Below, piece after piece: positions 41,407 to 49,779 of a stretch of DNA of 64,000 nucleotides; position 1 is the first letter of the stretch, and the number at the start of each line of letters is the position of its first letter. The position numbers and the translations under genes were made by a program. Source of the DNA: CAWDVB01 sp963824105. Lineage in GTDB: Bacteria; Actinomycetota; Actinomycetes; Propionibacteriales; Nocardioidaceae. The DNA lies in NCBI GenBank assembly GCA_963824105.1, contig CAWGNN010000001.1:1-64000 (forward strand). Direction: 5' to 3'. The notes under the pieces were generated by a model, which did not search any database, was not told where the DNA came from, and worked only from the letters and a program-made list of their open reading frames with translations.

Positions 41407-42864
41407 TTGACCGCTTTGACCGACCTGCTCGGGGGTGTGCCCACCGGGCTCCGCATCGGCGGGAAGCTCCTGCCGGCGTCCGACGGTGGCACGTTCGACG
41501 TCTACGACCCGGCCACCGGAGAGGCCATCGCGTCCGTCGCGAACGGGACGGTGGAGGACGCGCTGGCCGCTGTCGAGGCGGCTGCGGCAGCGGCATCGGG
41601 GTGGGCGGCGACTGCTCCGCGCGAGCGCGCCGAGATCCTGCGCCGTGCCTTCGAGCTGATGACCGAGCGGGCCGAAGATCTCGCCATGCTCATGTCGCTG
41701 GAGAACGGCAAGGCTCTGTCGGATGCTCGCGGCGAGGTCGCCTATGGCGCGGAGTTCTTCCGCTGGTACTCCGAGGAGGCAGTGCGCCTCCATGGCGAGG
41801 TCACGACCGCCCCCTCCGGCAACAACCGAATCCTGGTGCTGCGTCAGCCGGTCGGGATCTGCGTGCTGGTGACTCCCTGGAACTTCCCGGCCGCCATGGC
41901 CACTCGGAAGATGGGGCCAGCCCTTGCCGCAGGCTGCACGATGATCCTCAAGCCGGCGAGCGACACCCCGCTCACCGCGTTGGCCATCGCCGACATCCTG
42001 AGCGAGGCGGGCGTTCCGGACGGCGTGGTCAACGTCCTGCCGGCGCGTCGGTCCGGCGCGGTGGTGTCGGCGATGCTGGCTGACGACAGAGTTCGCAAGC
42101 TCTCCTTCACCGGCTCGACCGAGGTCGGACGGGTGCTGCTCGCCGAGGCGGCCAAGACCGTCACCAACACGTCCATGGAGCTCGGTGGCAACGCGCCGTT
42201 CGTCGTGTTCGCCGACGCCGATCTCGATGCGGCCATCGAGGGCGCCATGGTCGCGAAGATGCGCAACGCGGGCGAGGCCTGCACCGCGGCCAACCGGTTC
42301 TATGTGGAGAAGTCGATCGCCGAGGAGTTCTCCCGCCGGCTGTCCGAGCGGATGGGCGGCCTTCGTGTCGGCCCAGGCACGGACCCCGACACCCAGGTCG
42401 GGCCCCTCGTCAACGAGGAGTCCCTCCACAAGGTGCGGGATCTCGTGCAGGCCGCGCTCGCCGCGGGCGCGACGGCCATGATCGGCGGCTCCATCGCCGA
42501 TCGCGACGGCTGGTTCTATCCGCCCACGGTCCTGACCAACGTGTCCGAGGGATCACCGATCCTGAACGAGGAGATCTTCGGCCCGGTGGCCCCGGTGGTC
42601 ACGTTCGAGACGGAGGACCAAGCAGTGCGGCTGGCCAACCAGACGGAGTACGGTCTCGTGGCCTACGTCTACACCGGCGACCTTGCTCGGGGGCTGCGGG
42701 TCAGCGAGGCACTCGAGTCAGGGATGGTCGGACTCAACCGCGGACTGGTCTCCGACCCAGCCGCTCCCTTCGGTGGCGTCAAGCAGAGCGGGGTCGGTCG
42801 CGAGGGCGGCCATGAGGGCGTGCTCGACTACACCGAGTCGAAGTACATCGCCACAAGCTGGTGA
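41407..42864 (+). CDS. NAD(P)-dependent aldehyde dehydrogenase (succinate-semialdehyde dehydrogenase family)
   Basis: A 485-residue ALDH that oxidises an aldehyde to the acid. Catalytic Cys292 lies in GEACTAANRF and the general base Glu258 in MELGGNAPF; the cofactor loop is FTGSTEVG. The start TTG 41407 is set by a perfect AGGAGG six bases upstream; no ATG or GTG fits. It overlaps no neighbour and lies 14 bases after the M24 gene. GabD-like enzymes use succinate or related semialdehydes; with a 3-hydroxyacid dehydrogenase next to it, a short semialdehyde intermediate is plausible. Confidence 0.92.
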   Translation: MTALTDLLGGVPTGLRIGGKLLPASDGGTFDVYDPATGEAIASVANGTVEDALAAVEAAAAAASGWAATAPRERAEILRRAFELMTERAEDLAMLMSLENGKALSDARGEVAYGAEFFRWYSEEAVRLHGEVTTAPSGNNRILVLRQPVGICVLVTPWNFPAAMATRKMGPALAAGCTMILKPASDTPLTALAIADILSEAGVPDGVVNVLPARRSGAVVSAMLADDRVRKLSFTGSTEVGRVLLAEAAKTVTNTSMELGGNAPFVVFADADLDAAIEGAMVAKMRNAGEACTAANRFYVEKSIAEEFSRRLSERMGGLRVGPGTDPDTQVGPLVNEESLHKVRDLVQAALAAGATAMIGGSIADRDGWFYPPTVLTNVSEGSPILNEEIFGPVAPVVTFETEDQAVRLANQTEYGLVAYVYTGDLARGLRVSEALESGMVGLNRGLVSDPAAPFGGVKQSGVGREGGHEGVLDYTESKYIATSW

Positions 42865-42869
42865 TGGGA

Positions 42870-43397
42870 TCAGGGCTGGGAAGGCCAGGTTCCCCGGTCG
42901 ATCGCCTTGCCGTTCGGGTAGGAGACCAGCTCGAACTGCATGCCCCAAGGGCTGCGGAAGTAGACCCAGCGCTGACCCTCGCTCGGCCCCTTGGACGCGG
43001 TCGGCTCGCCCATCATGTCCACGCCGCACGCGACCAGATGCTCGACCGCGGCATCGAGGTCATCGACGTAGAAGGCGACGTGGTGGCCCCCGACATCGCT
43101 GTTGAGCGGTTGCTCCCGGCGCGAGTCGGAGGCTTCGTATTCGAAGACCTCGAGGACGGCCTGCTCACCGACCGCGTAGAAGTGCAGCTGCCGCATCACC
43201 GTGTCTCGGGCAACGCCCAGATGCTCGGTCATCCACGAGCCGTCGGGGTCCTGGAAGGGACCCAGGGTGTAGAGGTAGCGCGCTCCGATCACCTCGGTCA
43301 GCCACTGGTGGGCCTCCTCGAGATCGGGCACGGTGAAGCCGATGTGGTCGAGCCGACGGAGACCGGGCAGGCCAGCGGAGCCGGGGGAGAGAGTCAT
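42870..43397 (-). CDS. VOC superfamily protein (glyoxalase/dioxygenase-like)
   Basis: A 175-residue protein of two beta-alpha-beta-beta-beta modules. Likely metal ligands are His18 in LDHIGF, His105/His106 in GGHHVAFYV and Glu156 in MQFELVSYP. Such proteins are lyases, isomerases or dioxygenases. It converges with the ALDH (five bases between stops) and diverges from the E1 gene. ATG 43397 sits directly next to an operator (43399-43410), and -35 TTGCCC with -10 CACAAT spaced by 17 makes the message leaderless. So it is part of the LacI-family regulon. Confidence 0.85.
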   Translation of the reverse strand: MTLSPGSAGLPGLRRLDHIGFTVPDLEEAHQWLTEVIGARYLYTLGPFQDPDGSWMTEHLGVARDTVMRQLHFYAVGEQAVLEVFEYEASDSRREQPLNSDVGGHHVAFYVDDLDAAVEHLVACGVDMMGEPTASKGPSEGQRWVYFRSPWGMQFELVSYPNGKAIDRGTWPSQP

Positions 43398-43398
43398 G

Positions 43399-43434
43399 AC
43401 AAACGATTGTGCTCACTGTCCGTCGAAGGGGCAA
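43399..43434 (-). promoter_or_regulatory. promoter of the VOC gene with operator 5
   Basis: Read on the minus strand, TTGCCC (43434-43429) and CACAAT (43411-43406) are 17 bases apart. Operator ACAAACGATTGT (43399-43410) covers the -10 and the start of transcription, one base from the ATG. A bound repressor would block RNA polymerase directly. Confidence 0.7.
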
Positions 43435-43489
43435 GTGTGACATTTCCGTAGCCGGCTGTGGGCGCCCCAGAGCTGTGCCATAGTTCAAG

Positions 43490-43501
43490 ACAAACGATTG
43501 C
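43490..43501. promoter_or_regulatory. LacI-type operator 6 (E1-E2 operon)
   Basis: ACAAACGATTGC ends 12 bases before ATG 43514 and just before the AAGGAG ribosome-binding site. It matches the other five sites at all conserved positions. Confidence 0.7.
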
Positions 43502-43513
43502 ACAAGGAGCATC

Positions 43514-45706
43514 ATGCGTGTCGACGACTCGCTCCGACCGGCCGTCCCATGGGTGGAGATCACTTCCACCGACGACGACTGGGAGGCGGCCGACCCGAGC
43601 CTGCTGATCGGGATGTTCACCCAGATGACGCTCATCCGGGTCTTCGAGGAGTACGTCCTGAAGCTCTCCGGCGCCGGCCTCATCCACGGGCCGGCCCACT
43701 CCAGCATCGGCCAGGAGGGAGCGGCCGTCGGCTCGGTGAGCGTGCTGACGACCCAGGACACCGTCAACGGCACCCACCGGGGGCACCACCAGTTCCTGGC
43801 CAAGGTGCTCGGTCACCTCCAGCCGAAGGGCATCATGCTCGACGAGGGGCTCTCCGCGTCGGTGCGGGACGCCCTGCTGAAGACCCTCGCCGAGATCGCC
43901 GGGCTCGATCGTGGGTTCAGCCATGGCCGCGGGGGCTCCATGCACCTGCAGTGGAAGAAGGCCGGGGCGCTCGGGACCAACGCCATCGTCGGTGGCGGCG
44001 TGCCCCAGGCTGCCGGCTCCGGGTGGGCACACCGGCACGCGGGGACCGACTCCGTCGCGGTGACCTACTTCGGTGACGGGGCTGCCAACATCGGGTCCAC
44101 GCTGGAGACCTTCAACCTCGCTGCGGCGTGGAAGATCCCCGTCTGTTTCTTCATCGAGAACAACGGGTATGCCGTGTCGACGAACGTCGACGAGGCCACC
44201 GCCGAGCCGCGTCTGTCCGCTCGCGGTCCGGGCTTCGGAATCCCGAGCTGGCGCGTGGACGGGATGGACCCGCTCGCCGTGCACCTGGCGATGAAGGCGG
44301 CGGTCGACCACATGCGGGCCGGGGGCGGCGCGACGCTGGTCGAGGCGGTCACGTACCGCTACTTCCACCAGAACGGCGGGTTCGCCGGAAGCGCCTTCGG
44401 GTACCGGTCCAAGGAGGAGGAGCAGAGCCACCGCGACCGCGACCCGATCCAGCAGACCATGGATCACCTGGTGCGGCGCGGACTGGCGACCGAGGAGCAG
44501 CTCGGCGACTTCACCGCCCGCGCCCGGATACTCATGGAGGACCTTGGCTCGGTGATCCTCGAGCCGGTCGAGGGCGGCAAGCCCGGGGAGCGCAGGATTC
44601 GGCCCTCGGAGTGGCCCGACACCGCGTTCGTGGACGTCGGCGTCCGCGGCGATGCCTCGGAGCTCCAGGGCCTGCGCACCGAGGACCGTGCCGATTTCTC
44701 GGGGAAGACCGAGGACCAGAAGTTCATCTCCGCGGTCGCATCGGTCATGGACCGGCGGATGTCGACCGACGACCGGATCGTGGTCATGGGCGAGGACGTG
44801 CATCGGCTCAACGGCGGGACGAACGGCGCCACCCGTGGTCTCGCCGAGAAGTTTCCGGGGCGCGTCCTCGGGACGCCGATCAGCGAGAACTCCTTCACCG
44901 GTTTGGCCTGCGGGATCGCCATGGACGGCCGTTTCGTTCCCGTCGTCGAGTTCATGTACGCGGACTTCATGTGGGTGGCCGCCGACCAGCTGTTCAACCA
45001 GATCGCGAAGGCACGCCACATGTTCGGTGGTGAGGAGGGGGTGCCGCTGGTGCTGCGGTCGAAGGTCGCGATGGGCACCGGCTACGGATCACAGCACTCG
45101 ATGGATCCCGCCGGGATCTTCGCGACCTCGCCGGGGTGGCGAATCGTCGCCCCCTCGACGCCGTTCGACTACGTCGGTCTGATGAACACCGCACTCGCCC
45201 TCCAGGACCCGGTGGTCGTGCTCGAGCACGTGGATCTCTACAACGGCACCGGCGAGGGGCCCGTCGACGATTTCGACTACCACCTGCCGCTCGGCAAGGC
45301 GGCTGTCTGCCGGGAGGGCGCCGACCTCACGATCCTCACCTACCTCGGGATGACGCCCTACGTGCTCGCCGCAGTCGAGGAGTCCGGCCTGGACGCCGAG
45401 GTCATCGATCTGCGCTGGCTGGACCGCGCCTCCCTGGACTGGGAGACCATCCGTGCCAGCGTGCAGAAGACCAACAACGTCCTGATCGCCGAGCAGGGCG
45501 CGCTCGGGACGTCGTACGGCACCTGGCTGGCTGCCGAGATCTCCCGCGTGCTCTTCGACTGGCTCGACTCACCCGTGCGCCGGGTGACCGGCGGGGAGGC
45601 ATCGCCCAGCATCAGCAAGGTCCTGGAGCGGGCGGCCATCGCCCAGTCCGAAGAGGTGCTCACTGCCCTTCGGGACTTCCAGCGAGAGAGCGAAGGAGAC
45701 GTCTGA
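43514..45706 (+). CDS. thiamine-diphosphate 2-oxoacid dehydrogenase E1, alpha and beta fused
   Basis: The decarboxylating part of a 2-oxoacid dehydrogenase complex. In 730 residues the alpha part comes first, with the thiamine site GDGAAN (187) to NN (216-217), and the beta part follows from about 390 (VVMGEDVHRLNGG, ISENSFTGLACGIAM). Separate alpha and beta genes are more usual. The motif SHGRGGSMH and FGYRSKEEE place it near pyruvate/acetoin/branched-chain E1. AAGGAG precedes ATG 43514 and an operator lies in the leader. E2 follows after one base. The oxo acid is unknown. Confidence 0.9.
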   Translation: MRVDDSLRPAVPWVEITSTDDDWEAADPSLLIGMFTQMTLIRVFEEYVLKLSGAGLIHGPAHSSIGQEGAAVGSVSVLTTQDTVNGTHRGHHQFLAKVLGHLQPKGIMLDEGLSASVRDALLKTLAEIAGLDRGFSHGRGGSMHLQWKKAGALGTNAIVGGGVPQAAGSGWAHRHAGTDSVAVTYFGDGAANIGSTLETFNLAAAWKIPVCFFIENNGYAVSTNVDEATAEPRLSARGPGFGIPSWRVDGMDPLAVHLAMKAAVDHMRAGGGATLVEAVTYRYFHQNGGFAGSAFGYRSKEEEQSHRDRDPIQQTMDHLVRRGLATEEQLGDFTARARILMEDLGSVILEPVEGGKPGERRIRPSEWPDTAFVDVGVRGDASELQGLRTEDRADFSGKTEDQKFISAVASVMDRRMSTDDRIVVMGEDVHRLNGGTNGATRGLAEKFPGRVLGTPISENSFTGLACGIAMDGRFVPVVEFMYADFMWVAADQLFNQIAKARHMFGGEEGVPLVLRSKVAMGTGYGSQHSMDPAGIFATSPGWRIVAPSTPFDYVGLMNTALALQDPVVVLEHVDLYNGTGEGPVDDFDYHLPLGKAAVCREGADLTILTYLGMTPYVLAAVEESGLDAEVIDLRWLDRASLDWETIRASVQKTNNVLIAEQGALGTSYGTWLAAEISRVLFDWLDSPVRRVTGGEASPSISKVLERAAIAQSEEVLTALRDFQRESEGDV

Positions 45707-45707
45707 G

Positions 45708-47000
45708 GTGGCTGAGATCTTCCGTCTCCCGGAGCTGTTCACGGGGCTGGAGTCCGCAAAGATCGTTTCGTGGGAGCTGCAGGAGGGAGCGGAGTTCGCC
45801 CAGGGCGCGCTGCTCGCCACGGCGGAGACCGACAAGGCTGAGGTCGAGCTCGAGGCCCCTCGCGACGGGGTGCTGCTCAAGATCCTGACCCCCAAGGGTG
45901 GCGACGTGCTCGTGGACGGTCCGGTTGCCGTCCTCGGGGCGGTCGGTGAGGACCCTTCGGCGGTGGATGCGCTCCTCGCTGCGGAGGGCGTAGGAAGGAC
46001 CGAGTCCGCCCCGCCCTCCCACAACGGCGGGGTGCCCCCACGGGGCGACAGCGCTGACCCGGCTGCCCCCACTGCCTCCGAGGAGTCAGGCGGGCGCACC
46101 TTCGCCAGTCCGCTTGTTCGACGGCTCGCACGCGAGCACGGTGTCTCACTCAGCGAACTGGTCGGCTCGGGCCCTGGTGGCCGGATCCGTCGTGTCGACC
46201 TGGAGCGTCATCTGGGGAGTGCCCCGGACGCGGAGCCAACGATCCCCGAAGCGAGAAGCCAACCGCCCGTGCGCGTGGAGCCGGACATTGCCGTCTCCTC
46301 CAGGTTGCCGGTGCTCGAGTCGGCCTACGTCGAGGTACCAGCGAGCAACATGCGCCGGATCGTGGCCGCTCGGCTGGCCCAGAGCAAGGCCGAGGTGCCG
46401 CACTTCTACCTGAGCGGATCGGCCCGGATGGAGGCTCTGGTCGCCATGCGGGCGCAGATCAACGATGGGGCCGAGGTCCGAGTGTCGATCAACGACCTGA
46501 TCGTCAAGGCGGTCGCGGCCGCCCATGCGCGACACCCTGAGATGAACGTCTCGTGGGTCGACGGCTCGATCCGACACTGGCGGCACGTCGACGTGGGAGT
46601 GGCGGTCGCGACCAGCCGGGGACTGGTGACGCCGGTGCTGCGGCAGGTCGACAGGGCGACGGTCACCGCCGTCGCGGCCGAGATCGGTGACCTCGCCACG
46701 CGGGCCCACGAAGGCGGTCTGCGCCTCGACGAGCTCGAGGGCGGCTCCATCAGTGTGACCAACCTCGGCATGTTCGGCACCGAGGAGTTCTCCGGGATCA
46801 TCAACCCGCCTCAGTCGGCGATCCTTGCCGTGGGTGCGATCCGCGACGAGGCGGTCGTGGAGGACGGCGAGCTCGTGGCCGGGAAGATCGCTCGCTTCAC
46901 CTTGTCGGTGGACCACCGTCCCCTCGACGGGGTGATGGCGGCGGAGTGGATGCGGACGTTCCTGAAGCTCGTGGAGAGTCCGCTGAGACTGCTGGCCTGA
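45708..47000 (+). CDS. dihydrolipoamide acyltransferase (E2)
   Basis: Takes the acyl group from E1 via lipoate to CoA. The 430-residue product has one lipoyl domain (Lys43 in ETDKAEVE), a Pro/Ala-rich linker, a peripheral subunit-binding domain at 132-169 (SPLVRRLAREHGV) and the catalytic domain with His403 in DHRPLDG. GTG 45708 is one base after the E1 stop. No E3 (lipoamide dehydrogenase) gene is in the window, so the housekeeping E3 must serve. Regulation goes with E1. Confidence 0.92.
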   Translation: MAEIFRLPELFTGLESAKIVSWELQEGAEFAQGALLATAETDKAEVELEAPRDGVLLKILTPKGGDVLVDGPVAVLGAVGEDPSAVDALLAAEGVGRTESAPPSHNGGVPPRGDSADPAAPTASEESGGRTFASPLVRRLAREHGVSLSELVGSGPGGRIRRVDLERHLGSAPDAEPTIPEARSQPPVRVEPDIAVSSRLPVLESAYVEVPASNMRRIVAARLAQSKAEVPHFYLSGSARMEALVAMRAQINDGAEVRVSINDLIVKAVAAAHARHPEMNVSWVDGSIRHWRHVDVGVAVATSRGLVTPVLRQVDRATVTAVAAEIGDLATRAHEGGLRLDELEGGSISVTNLGMFGTEEFSGIINPPQSAILAVGAIRDEAVVEDGELVAGKIARFTLSVDHRPLDGVMAAEWMRTFLKLVESPLRLLA

Positions 47001-47026
47001 CCGCGGATCGCGTCTTGGTCAGCCCG

Positions 47027-47815
47027 TCAAAGCGCGCGCTGCTCGGCCACCGAGTTCCCGCCGTCGACGACCAGACACTGCCCGGTCATGTACGCCGCGC
47101 CGGGGCTGCACAGCCAGGCGACCGGCCAGGCGATCTCCTCCGGGGTGCCGCTGCGGCGCATGGGGGTCACCTCACCCTCACGGAGCTCGTCCTCGGTCAG
47201 TGAGCCGGTGGCGATCCACCCGGGGGCGACGGCGTTCGCGGTGATGCCGTCCCCGGCCAGATCGACAGCCAAAGATCGGACCAGCCCCACCATCGCCGCC
47301 TTGGAGGCGGCGTAGGCGGCTTCCTTCTGCATCGCCATCACCGGCCCGCTGACGCTGGCCATCATCACGATCCGCCCCCATCCGGCCGCGCGCATCGTCG
47401 GGAGTGCCGCTCGGGTCATCAGGAAGGCGGTGTCCAGATTGCGGCTCATGCTGGCCTGCCACTCCGCGTACGGCAGGCCGTCCACCCCGCCGGAGTTCGA
47501 GTCGCTGTCCGAAACGGAGATCATCCCGGCGTTGTTGACCAGAATGTCCAGTCGCCCCCATCGTCCGGTGGCAACTGCCGCGACGTGCTCGGCCGCGGCG
47601 GGGTCGGTCAGATCCGCGACCACGCCGATCGCGGGCACCCCGGACTCCTCGAGCTCCCGGGCGCGGTCGTGGATGCGGTCGGTGGTTGCCGTGAGCACCA
47701 CAGCCGCTCCGAGCTCCCCGAGGCGGCGGCACACGGCGAAGCCGATGCCCGTGGGGCTGCCGGCCCCGGTGACCACCGCGACCCTGTCGCTGAGGTCGAT
47801 GCCTTCGAATGCCAT
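47027..47815 (-). CDS. SDR family oxidoreductase
   Basis: A short-chain dehydrogenase of 262 residues: cofactor loop TGAGSPTGIGFAV, NNAG, catalytic Ser in MASVSGP, Tyr-x-x-x-Lys in YAASK, and an end MTGQCLVVDGGNS typical of FabG-like enzymes. The start ATG 47815 fits the family length; the much longer frame to 49429 runs antisense through zwf and is an artefact. It converges with E2 and diverges from zwf. No operator is seen, so it may not belong to the regulon. Confidence 0.88.
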   Translation of the reverse strand: MAFEGIDLSDRVAVVTGAGSPTGIGFAVCRRLGELGAAVVLTATTDRIHDRARELEESGVPAIGVVADLTDPAAAEHVAAVATGRWGRLDILVNNAGMISVSDSDSNSGGVDGLPYAEWQASMSRNLDTAFLMTRAALPTMRAAGWGRIVMMASVSGPVMAMQKEAAYAASKAAMVGLVRSLAVDLAGDGITANAVAPGWIATGSLTEDELREGEVTPMRRSGTPEEIAWPVAWLCSPGAAYMTGQCLVVDGGNSVAEQRAL

Positions 47816-47926
47816 GGCCTGGATGCTGCCAGAGTCGACTCGGCCCGGGCCAACGGGCCCGGTCGGGTGGGGGAGCGGCCGATGGATTGTGATGCGAGGG
47901 AAACACCCGCCGCCTACCCTCGCACT

Positions 47927-49372
47927 ATGTCCAACGGCCATGAGAAGCACCTCATCGTCATGTTCGGCGCGACGGGTGATCTGGCGCGCCGCAAGCTGCT
48001 GCCGGGCGTCATGCACCTGCTGCTCTCCGGTCTGGTGCCCGAGTTCCGGCTTATCGGGGTGTCTCTCGACGAGTTCGACGACGAGTCGTTCCGGAACCTC
48101 GCCCACGAGGCTTGCGGGGAGTTCTCCAAGCGCATCGTCTCGGAGGAGCAATGGGAATCGTTCGCCCCCAAGCTGCACTTCGTGAACGTGAAGTCCGGCT
48201 CGGAGGGACTTACGGCGAAGGCCGCCGAGCTGGAGAAGGAGCTCGGCGGGGAACCTCAGCGGTTGCACTACCTCAGCGTTCCGCCGAGCTCGGCCCTGGA
48301 CGTGATCGCCACCCTGCGCGACGCCGGCCTGGTCGAGCGGTCCCGGGTCATCATGGAGAAGCCTTTCGGGACCGACCTGGCCAGCGCCAAGAGGCTCAAC
48401 TCCTCGATCCACGAGGTCTTCGAGGAGGAGCAGGTCTTCCGGATCGACCACTTCCTCGGCAAGGAGGCGGCTCTCAACATCTTGGCTTTCCGCTTCGCGA
48501 ACGGGTTGTTCGAGCCCATCTGGAACCGCAACTTCATCGACCACGTGCAGATCGACGTGCCGGAGACGCTGTCGGTGGTGGGGCGCTCGGGCTTCTACGA
48601 AGGGACCGGCGCCTACAAGGACATGGTGGTCACCCACCTGTTCCAAGTGATGGCGTTCATGGCCATGGAGCCGCCGACGACGCTGGACCCCGAGTCGATC
48701 AGCGAGGAGAAGCGGAAGGTCTTCCGCTCCATGGTCCCCATCGATCCGGACTACGTCGTCCGCGGTCAGTATCAGGGCTATCGCGACGAGCCGGGTGTCC
48801 CGTCGGACTCGGAGACCGAGACGTTCGTGGCGCTCAAGGCCGAGATCGACAACTGGCGCTGGGCGGGCGTGCCGTTCTACCTCCGCACCGGCAAGCGTAT
48901 GGCCGAGGGTGCCCGGATCATCTCGATCGCCTTCCGCGAGCCGCCCAAGAGCATGTTCCCGCACGGTTCCGGTGTCGGGCTCTCCGGCCCCGACCACCTC
49001 ACCTTCGATCTCGCCGATGCGTCGAAGCTCTCGCTGTCCTTCTACGGCAAGCGACCCGGTCCGGGAATGCGGCTGGACAAGCTGTCGATGCAGTTCGCGA
49101 TGACCGACCACGACCGGGCCGACGATGTACTGGAGGCGTACGAGCGCCTGATCTACGACGCGATGAAGGGCGACCGTACCCTCTTCACCAGCGCCGAGGG
49201 CATCGAGCGACTGTGGGAGATCTCCGAGCCGTTGCTGAACGACCTTCCGCCCGTGCGGCCCTACTCCGAGTCGACGTGGGGGCCCAACTCGGTCCATCAG
49301 CTGATCGCTCCACGCGCCTGGCGTCTCCCGTTCGAGCGCAGCTGGCGCAAGCCCAATCCGCAGGGCGCATAG
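47927..49372 (+). CDS. zwf: glucose-6-phosphate dehydrogenase
   Basis: Oxidises glucose 6-phosphate to the lactone with NAD(P). The 481-residue product has the cofactor loop FGATGDLARRKL and the substrate motif RIDHFLGKE. ATG 47927 lies six bases after TACCCT (47915-47920), so it is probably leaderless. It stands alone, without the opcA, tal or tkt neighbours that accompany the main actinobacterial zwf, so it may be an additional isoenzyme. A terminator-like hairpin follows. Confidence 0.93.
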   Translation: MSNGHEKHLIVMFGATGDLARRKLLPGVMHLLLSGLVPEFRLIGVSLDEFDDESFRNLAHEACGEFSKRIVSEEQWESFAPKLHFVNVKSGSEGLTAKAAELEKELGGEPQRLHYLSVPPSSALDVIATLRDAGLVERSRVIMEKPFGTDLASAKRLNSSIHEVFEEEQVFRIDHFLGKEAALNILAFRFANGLFEPIWNRNFIDHVQIDVPETLSVVGRSGFYEGTGAYKDMVVTHLFQVMAFMAMEPPTTLDPESISEEKRKVFRSMVPIDPDYVVRGQYQGYRDEPGVPSDSETETFVALKAEIDNWRWAGVPFYLRTGKRMAEGARIISIAFREPPKSMFPHGSGVGLSGPDHLTFDLADASKLSLSFYGKRPGPGMRLDKLSMQFAMTDHDRADDVLEAYERLIYDAMKGDRTLFTSAEGIERLWEISEPLLNDLPPVRPYSESTWGPNSVHQLIAPRAWRLPFERSWRKPNPQGA

Positions 49373-49386
49373 CCGGTGCAAAGAAC

Positions 49387-49414
49387 GGGGGCCCGTCGGG
49401 ACCGACGGACCCCC
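49387..49414 (+). terminator. terminator of zwf
   Basis: GGGGG and CCGTCG (49387-49398) pair with CGACGG and CCCCC (49403-49414), with one C/A mismatch and a GGAC loop; TTCT follows. It starts 15 bases after the stop codon. Confidence 0.7.
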
Positions 49415-49734
49415 TTCTGGGGCGATCACCTGCCCGTCAACGGGCGCGATCGGACGGGTGAAGCCGAGCCTGCTGCACGGGCACTGGCTCTGGGCCGGGC
49501 TGGTGGATCAGGGGCTTCGTCGGGACCTCGACCCGGTCTCGTAGCGAGACGAGCCGCTGTCGATCAGAGTCCAAGGGGGGTGTCGTCGCCTCCGGCGACC
49601 CTCGTGGCCAGGGTCAGGCTGGCTGCCGTCGGCTGGAGACTCATGTGTGGCCCACTCCTCAAGTCCCAGGGTCAACGGTGTGGCGCCGCCCTGCTGAGCG
49701 ACACCACACCGTGGGGCCGAGAACCAGATCCCCA
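49415..49734. other. non-coding stretch between zwf and the secreted-protein gene
   Basis: No supported gene. Short hairpins are present (for example GTCTCG/CGAGAC near 49540-49555) but nothing I can name. The open frames here lack homology-like pattern and normal starts. Confidence 0.5.
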
Positions 49735-49773
49735 CCCCGCCGCGGGGACTGGCACGGCCAGTGCGCGGCGGGG
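49735..49773 (-). terminator. terminator of the secreted-protein gene
   Basis: CCCCGCCGCG (49735-49744) pairs with CGCGGCGGGG (49764-49773); inside, ACTGGC pairs with GCCAGT. It begins six bases beyond the stop of the minus-strand gene and could work in both directions. Confidence 0.65.
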
Positions 49774-49779
49774 CTCTCG

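Noticed and set aside
47816..49429. N-terminal extension of the SDR frame across zwf
   Set aside because: The SDR family begins at 47815; the extension is antisense to zwf and has no domain pattern.
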